DNA from: Lutibacter sp.
GTDB lineage: Bacteria > Bacteroidota > Bacteroidia > Flavobacteriales > Flavobacteriaceae
Assembly: GCA_027449025.1 (NCBI GenBank)
Contig: DAIDMK010000002.1
Coordinates: 1 to 64,000, forward strand
Direction: 5' to 3'
Length of the DNA: 64,000 bases
Part shown: positions 60,043 to 64,000 of the stretch, in pieces
How positions within the stretch are numbered: position 1 is the stretch's first letter
Layout: each line of letters starts with the position of its first letter
Position numbers and translations under genes: made by a program
The notes under the pieces: generated by a model
What the model was told of the DNA's origin: nothing
Seen by the model: the letters and a program-made list of their open reading frames with translations, nothing else
The model's database searches: none

Positions 60043-61122
60043 ATGGACTTCAATAAAGAAACTTATTTTTTGCGTCAAACTACGCTGCCAGAAATTGGTG
60101 AAGCCGGACAAGCATTGTTGCAAAAGGCAAAAGTGTTGGTGATTGGTTGCGGAGGTTTGGGAAGTCCCGTTGCTATTTATTTAGCGACAAGCGGCGTTGG
60201 AGAACTTCATTTAGTGGATTTTGATACGATTTCTATTTCAAATTTACACCGTCAGGTTTTTTTTAAAATGGATAGGGTGAATCAGCCGAAAGTTGAGGTT
60301 CTTGCCAATGAAATAAGGCAGAGAACGCCTTTCACCAAAGTTACGACAACCAATGAGCCGGTGACTAAAAAGTCCATTTTAGCATTGATTTCAGAGTTTG
60401 ATGTGGTGGTTGATACCACAGACAGTTTACCCATCAAATATTTGATAAATGATGCTTGTGTTGTGGCGAAAAAAACCTTGGTTTACGGTTCGTTATATAA
60501 GTTTGATGGCTACGTGGCAACTTTTAATGTGTTGAATGAAGATGGGAATTACAGTTGTAATTTACGTGATGCCTTTCCTAAAATTGCCACCGATATTCCC
60601 AGTTGTGAAGAAGCCGGAACGATGAACCCTATTGTTGGCATGATTTCGTTATTACAGGTAAATGAAGTGATAAAATTAATTACCAAAACCGGTAAATTAT
60701 TGACTGACCAATTGCTGATATACAATGCCTTGGAGAATTCGCAGTTTAAAATGAAGCTAAAGAAAAACAAATCTTTAGATATAAAAGCTATTTTTGAAAA
60801 GTCAGATTATTTGGGTGCAACCTGCGCTAATCAAGATTCATCATTGGTAATTTCTGCTTCGGTATTAAAAGAAAAAATTGGGGATTCAACACTCGAAATT
60901 GTGAGTGTATTCAACAATTTGGATGCCTTAATTCCGTTTAAGGTGCATCAGAAATTACCGTACAATGTTTTTGATGTCGAGAATTTTCAACCCGATTTTA
61001 AAAAACATTATGTTATTATTTGTAGCAAAGGAATTACAAGTTATGAGGTTACCTTAAAGCTAAAAGAAAAATATCCATTGCTTTCAGTTGTTAGTCTGTC
61101 TGAAGGTATCATAAATTATTGA
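60043..61122 (+). CDS. moeB: MoeB/ThiF-type adenylyltransferase with rhodanese-like end
   Basis: The 359-residue protein activates the MoaD C-terminus by adenylation, so that it can take up sulfur. It shows the ATP motif VIGCGGLGSPVAIYLATSG, the nucleotide contacts DFDTISISNLHRQ, and DTTDSLPIKYLINDAC. The usual zinc cysteines are only partly visible (SCEEAGTMNP is kept). The C-terminus is rhodanese-like with CSKGITSYEVTLKLKE, where C is the sulfur-acceptor position. It acts with moaD and moaE further on. Position and family make MoeB the best name; ThiF is possible. Confidence 0.9.
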   Translation: MDFNKETYFLRQTTLPEIGEAGQALLQKAKVLVIGCGGLGSPVAIYLATSGVGELHLVDFDTISISNLHRQVFFKMDRVNQPKVEVLANEIRQRTPFTKVTTTNEPVTKKSILALISEFDVVVDTTDSLPIKYLINDACVVAKKTLVYGSLYKFDGYVATFNVLNEDGNYSCNLRDAFPKIATDIPSCEEAGTMNPIVGMISLLQVNEVIKLITKTGKLLTDQLLIYNALENSQFKMKLKKNKSLDIKAIFEKSDYLGATCANQDSSLVISASVLKEKIGDSTLEIVSVFNNLDALIPFKVHQKLPYNVFDVENFQPDFKKHYVIICSKGITSYEVTLKLKEKYPLLSVVSLSEGIINY

Positions 61123-62892
61123 ATGCAAAAACCTTTAGAATTTTATACCGCAGAAAAGGAGCGCTTTGAGCATGTGCAAAAAACGTTAAAAAGGCAATTG
61201 GCTTTGTCAAGTTCCTTGAGGTTGATTGTTTTTTTAATGGCCGTTATCGGCATTTATTTCTTTTTTGGCAATGTAAAAATGATGATTTCTATAGTTGTAA
61301 TCGGCGCTGTTTTCTTCTTCTTTATGTTAGCACGGCACGCCAAATTACAATATAATAGCAATCTTAATAAAGCTTTAATCGAAATAAACAAAACTGAAAT
61401 AAAAGTATTGAACAGGGATTATTTTTCCTTAAATCCAGGCAATGAATTTATAAATCCGACCCATCCTTTTAGTTACGATATTGATTTGTTTGGAAAAGGT
61501 TCTTTTTTTCAATATGTAAACAGAACAGTTACCAACGAAGGAAAACTGGAATTTGTTGATTTATTAACAAATAATGATATTTTAAACATTGTCAAAAAGC
61601 AGGAAGGCATTAAAGAATTGAGCGTAAAAGCCAAATGGCGCCAACAATTTTCTGCCCTAGCCAGTTTGGTAAAAGTGGAACATCCTGCAAAAGAAATAGT
61701 CAATTGGATTAGCAATTATAAGTCTGTATTTCCTAAATTTTTATCGTTTTTACCTAAATTGTTTTCAATAATTTCGCTGGGTTTAATTGTGCTTTTAGCC
61801 ATGGAAATTATTACTGACCAAATTCTGTTAATTTGGATTTTTGTCGGAATGGGAATTTCCGGTGCTTATGGCAATAAAGTTAATGCATTATATAAAGAAG
61901 CAAGTAATACAAAAGACACCTTTAAGCAATATCATAAATTGTTGCATGAAATTGAAACGACTTCTTTTGAGTCCCAGATTTTAAAAGAAAAGCAACAGAT
62001 AATTCAAACAGAATCCCAAAAAGCATCTGTCATATTCGCTAAATTTTCAAAAATATTGGATGCTTTTGATCAGCGGAATAACCTAATTATTGGTTCTTTT
62101 GGCAATGTTTTTTTATTGCGTGATTTGCAGCAAGTTTATAATGTAGAAAAATGGATTAGCAATTATAAATCAAAAGTGGAAGACTGGATAAATATAATTT
62201 CTTTTTTTGATGCACAAAATTCCTTGGCTAATTTTGCTTTTAACCATTCGAGTTATGTTTTCCCTGAAATTGAGACTAATAAAAATGTAATTTCTGCTCA
62301 AAATTTGGGACATCCTTTGTTGAAAGTTTTGCAACGCGTTGACAACGATTTTACCATTGAAAATCAACAATTTTTTATTGTAACGGGTGCAAATATGGCA
62401 GGAAAAAGCACTTTTTTAAGAACTGTTTCCTTGTCTATAGTGATGGGAAATATGGGCTTGCCGGTTTGTGCATCAGCATTTAAATATGCGCCCATAAAAT
62501 TAATTACCAGTATGCGAACTTCCGATTCTTTGGCCGACAATGAATCTTATTTCTTTTCTGAATTGAAGCGCTTAAAATTTATTGTTGATGAAATTAAGTA
62601 TGAGGATTATTTTATCATTCTAGATGAAATTTTAAAAGGAACAAACAGCACTGATAAAGCGATTGGCTCAAGAAAATTTGTCCAAAAATTGGTGAGCTCA
62701 AAATCGACCGGCATTATCGCCACACACGATTTAAGTTTGTGTGAAATTGAAAAAGAATTGCAAGAAGTACAAAATTATTATTTTGATGCTGAAATTATCA
62801 ATGATGAATTATTTTTTGATTATAAATTGAAAGTTGGAGTTTGTAAAAATATGAATGCTTCTTTTTTATTAAAGAAAATGGAAATTATATAG
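61123..62892 (+). CDS. Membrane-anchored MutS-family ATPase
   Basis: The 589-residue protein ends with a MutS ATPase domain: Walker A VTGANMAGKSTF (about 421-432), then Walker B FIILDEILKGTNSTD and IATHDLSLC. The mismatch-recognition and connector domains of MutS are absent. Instead there are two pairs of hydrophobic segments (LRLIVFLMAVIGIYFFF and ISIVVIGAVFFFFML; FSIISLGLIVLLAMEI and ILLIWIFVGMGISGAYG). A similar group exists in Bacteroidetes, with an unknown role. It follows moeB by 0 bp and may be part of the same operon without an obvious link to Moco. Confidence 0.88.
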   Translation: MQKPLEFYTAEKERFEHVQKTLKRQLALSSSLRLIVFLMAVIGIYFFFGNVKMMISIVVIGAVFFFFMLARHAKLQYNSNLNKALIEINKTEIKVLNRDYFSLNPGNEFINPTHPFSYDIDLFGKGSFFQYVNRTVTNEGKLEFVDLLTNNDILNIVKKQEGIKELSVKAKWRQQFSALASLVKVEHPAKEIVNWISNYKSVFPKFLSFLPKLFSIISLGLIVLLAMEIITDQILLIWIFVGMGISGAYGNKVNALYKEASNTKDTFKQYHKLLHEIETTSFESQILKEKQQIIQTESQKASVIFAKFSKILDAFDQRNNLIIGSFGNVFLLRDLQQVYNVEKWISNYKSKVEDWINIISFFDAQNSLANFAFNHSSYVFPEIETNKNVISAQNLGHPLLKVLQRVDNDFTIENQQFFIVTGANMAGKSTFLRTVSLSIVMGNMGLPVCASAFKYAPIKLITSMRTSDSLADNESYFFSELKRLKFIVDEIKYEDYFIILDEILKGTNSTDKAIGSRKFVQKLVSSKSTGIIATHDLSLCEIEKELQEVQNYYFDAEIINDELFFDYKLKVGVCKNMNASFLLKKMEII

Positions 62893-62940
62893 GTGTTTAT
62901 AACTCTTAATTATTCATTTTTAATCATTCATTATTCATTA

Positions 62941-63363
62941 TTACGGATGCGAATTTACCCAAACTTCACCATCTTCAAAATGCTCTTTTTTCCAGATAGG
63001 AACTGTTTCTTTCAGTGTATCAATGGCAAACTGACAAGCTTCAAAAGCAGCATTTCTATGTGCTGAAGAAACCGCAATAATTACTGGGATATCACCAATT
63101 TGTAATTCACCAACTGCATGGTGAATCGCTAATTTGTGGATTTGAAACTTTGTCAAAGCCAAATCTGCAATTTTTTGCATTTCCTTTATAGCCATTGGTT
63201 CATAAGCACTGAAATCCAATAGGGAAACCTCTTTGTTTTTTGTGGAATTACGAACTGTACCCACAAATAAGGCAATGCCACCACATGAGGCAGCCTGCAC
63301 AAAATCATAACAATCTTGAAGATTCAATTTTTTAGGAGTAATTAAAACAGAAGATTTTTTCAT
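62941..63363 (-). CDS. moaE: Molybdopterin synthase catalytic subunit MoaE
   Basis: The 140-residue protein is MoaE, which makes molybdopterin from cyclic pyranopterin by transferring two sulfurs from MoaD. Motifs: GGIALFVGTVRNSTKNKEVS, LDFSAYEPMAIKEMQKIA, HHAVGELQIGD and the catalytic-type basic end PIWKKEHFEDG. It is on the minus strand, convergent with the MutS-like gene and 77 bp after moaD in the same direction. A GC-rich repeat lies between moaE and moaD. Confidence 0.95.
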   Translation of the reverse strand: MKKSSVLITPKKLNLQDCYDFVQAASCGGIALFVGTVRNSTKNKEVSLLDFSAYEPMAIKEMQKIADLALTKFQIHKLAIHHAVGELQIGDIPVIIAVSSAHRNAAFEACQFAIDTLKETVPIWKKEHFEDGEVWVNSHP

Positions 63364-63413
63364 TATTGATTAGTTAATGAGCCAATTAGGCGATTAGTTG
63401 ATTGTCTTTTTTT

Positions 63414-63436
63414 AATTCCCTCCGGGGTTAGGGGGC
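63414..63436 (-). repeat. REP-like GC-rich intergenic repeat, copy 2
   Basis: On the minus strand this reads GCCCCCTAACCCCGGAGGGA followed by ATT, nearly the same as 30,734-30,757. It lies between moaD and moaE, adjacent to the moaD stop. Confidence 0.6.
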
Positions 63437-63440
63437 ATTT

Positions 63441-63683
63441 TTACCCACCACTCACTGGAGGAATAATTGCCACCACATCATTTTCTTGCAAAACCAAATC
63501 ATTTTCGCCATATTCTTCATTTACGGCAATGGCAAAATCTTCGATGTTTTTTAATTTTGAATACTTCTTCAGCAAATCTTTTTTTAATTCACTAATAGTA
63601 GCAGCAGATTTCAATTCAATAAAAACTGAATTTTCTCCAACCAAATCGGTGGCAATGCCAAAAAATAATAATTGAATTTTCAT
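63441..63683 (-). CDS. moaD: Molybdopterin synthase sulfur-carrier subunit MoaD
   Basis: The 80-residue ubiquitin-like protein ends in VVAIIPPVSGG, the double-glycine tail that is thiocarboxylated by MoeB and a sulfur donor. The start MKIQLLFFGIATDLVGENSV matches the family. It works with MoaE. It is transcribed divergently from the iron-sulfur gene at 63,834, and the CRP-type operator at 63,765 lies in the shared intergenic region, so it could affect both directions. Confidence 0.94.
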   Translation of the reverse strand: MKIQLLFFGIATDLVGENSVFIELKSAATISELKKDLLKKYSKLKNIEDFAIAVNEEYGENDLVLQENDVVAIIPPVSGG

Positions 63684-63764
63684 GATTTCTATTTCTGCAA
63701 AAATAAATTATTTCTGCTTAGAAACCTCATTTCATTTGCAAAATAGGTCTAAACAACCTATTGC

Positions 63765-63807
63765 GTGATGTTTATCACAAAACTAATAGTTACAATCGCT
63801 AAATTTG
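63765..63807 (+). promoter_or_regulatory. CRP-type operator and promoter upstream of the iron-sulfur gene
   Basis: GTGAT-GTTT-ATCAC (63,765-63,778) matches the operator at 53,462, with the same TTGC before and AAAAC after. TAAATTTG (63,800-63,807) lies 21 nt further on, the same distance. Expression of the downstream gene is therefore probably controlled by one of the Crp/Fnr regulators. Confidence 0.7.
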
Positions 63808-63833
63808 TTTTAGTTCAAAATATTTTTAAATAT

Positions 63834-64000
63834 ATGAAGTATGGTTTTATAATCGACAACAGAAAATGCATTGGTTGTCATGCTTGCACAACAGCTTGTA
63901 AATCAGAACATGATGTGGCTATTGGAGTTAACAGGACCTACGTAAAGCAGGTTGAAAAAGGAGAATTTCCAAATACCCGAAGAATTTTTTCCGTGATGCG
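63834..64000 (+). CDS. 4Fe-4S dicluster protein (molybdoenzyme electron-transfer subunit), partial
   Basis: Only the first 55 residues are visible before the window ends. They contain the first cluster motif CIGCHACTTACKSEHDV (C12-x2-C15-x2-C18-x3-C22), preceded by MKYGFIIDNRK. This is the start of NrfC/PsrB/DmsB-type ferredoxin subunits that pair with a molybdopterin oxidoreductase. The context of a complete Moco gene set next door supports that. It probably begins an operon for a polysulfide, thiosulfate, DMSO or nitrite-type reductase; the exact one cannot be told from this part. Start and promoter are well placed. Confidence 0.88.
   Translation, partial: MKYGFIIDNRKCIGCHACTTACKSEHDVAIGVNRTYVKQVEKGEFPNTRRIFSVM

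Overview
The window is AT-rich DNA from a member of the Bacteroidetes, very probably a marine-type Flavobacteriaceae. Evidence: gliding genes gldE and gldD next to mutY and ssb, a DUF4270 lipoprotein, a protein with the type IX secretion type-B C-terminal domain, TAnnTTTG promoter boxes, and many short lipoproteins. I worked by reading only; no database search was run.

Region 1 (1 to about 17,120) is an accessory island, probably integrated at tRNA-fMet. It opens with two IS3-family elements in the same orientation, one inserted into the other. They cut off the front of a PrrC/RloC-like anticodon-nuclease gene that lies beside an orphan hsdM. Next come modular genes separated by imperfect dyads that resemble integron attC sites, including a three-gene Thoeris anti-phage locus (SIR2-SLOG ThsA and two different TIR proteins, 5833-8358). 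Between about 5 and 15.2 kb there are small ORFs, a TPR histidine kinase with a LuxR-type regulator, and a LytTR regulator. Five near-identical palindromes (ACGGT-N3-ACCGT type) each sit 20-22 nt upstream of a -7-like box, which suggests a small regulon. A tyrosine recombinase and a 3' fragment of tRNA-fMet mark the island end.

Region 2 (17,245-52,827) is ordinary core chromosome. Minus-strand cluster: glycogen-synthase-like protein, DUF4270, glmS. Plus-strand cluster: panC, panD and a membrane protein. Then a T9SS surface protein, CorA, a GNAT-nitrilase fusion, tRNA-Ala, OsmC, recJ, a PLP decarboxylase, uvrC with a patatin/Omp85 protein, HU with a 30-residue basic protein and RNase G, mutY-ssb-gldE-gldD-ctaA, two M16 peptidases, rplU-rpmA, and waaA.

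Region 3 (52,824-64,000) combines redox regulation and molybdenum cofactor. Two Crp/Fnr paralogues flank two YeeE/YedE thiosulfate-transporter-like genes. They are followed by moaA, moeA, moaC, mobA, moeB, a membrane MutS-like ATPase, moaE and moaD, and by the start of a 4Fe-4S protein that probably belongs to a molybdopterin oxidoreductase. Two nearly identical CRP-type operators (53,462 and 63,765), each exactly 21 nt before a TAnnTTTG box, connect the transporter and the iron-sulfur gene. A five-copy repeat of about 88 bp (54,173-55,120) carries a micro-ORF and a hairpin that pairs with the start codons of the second YeeE gene and the second crp gene. The repeat, the operator pair and the island palindrome regulon are the least expected signals here.
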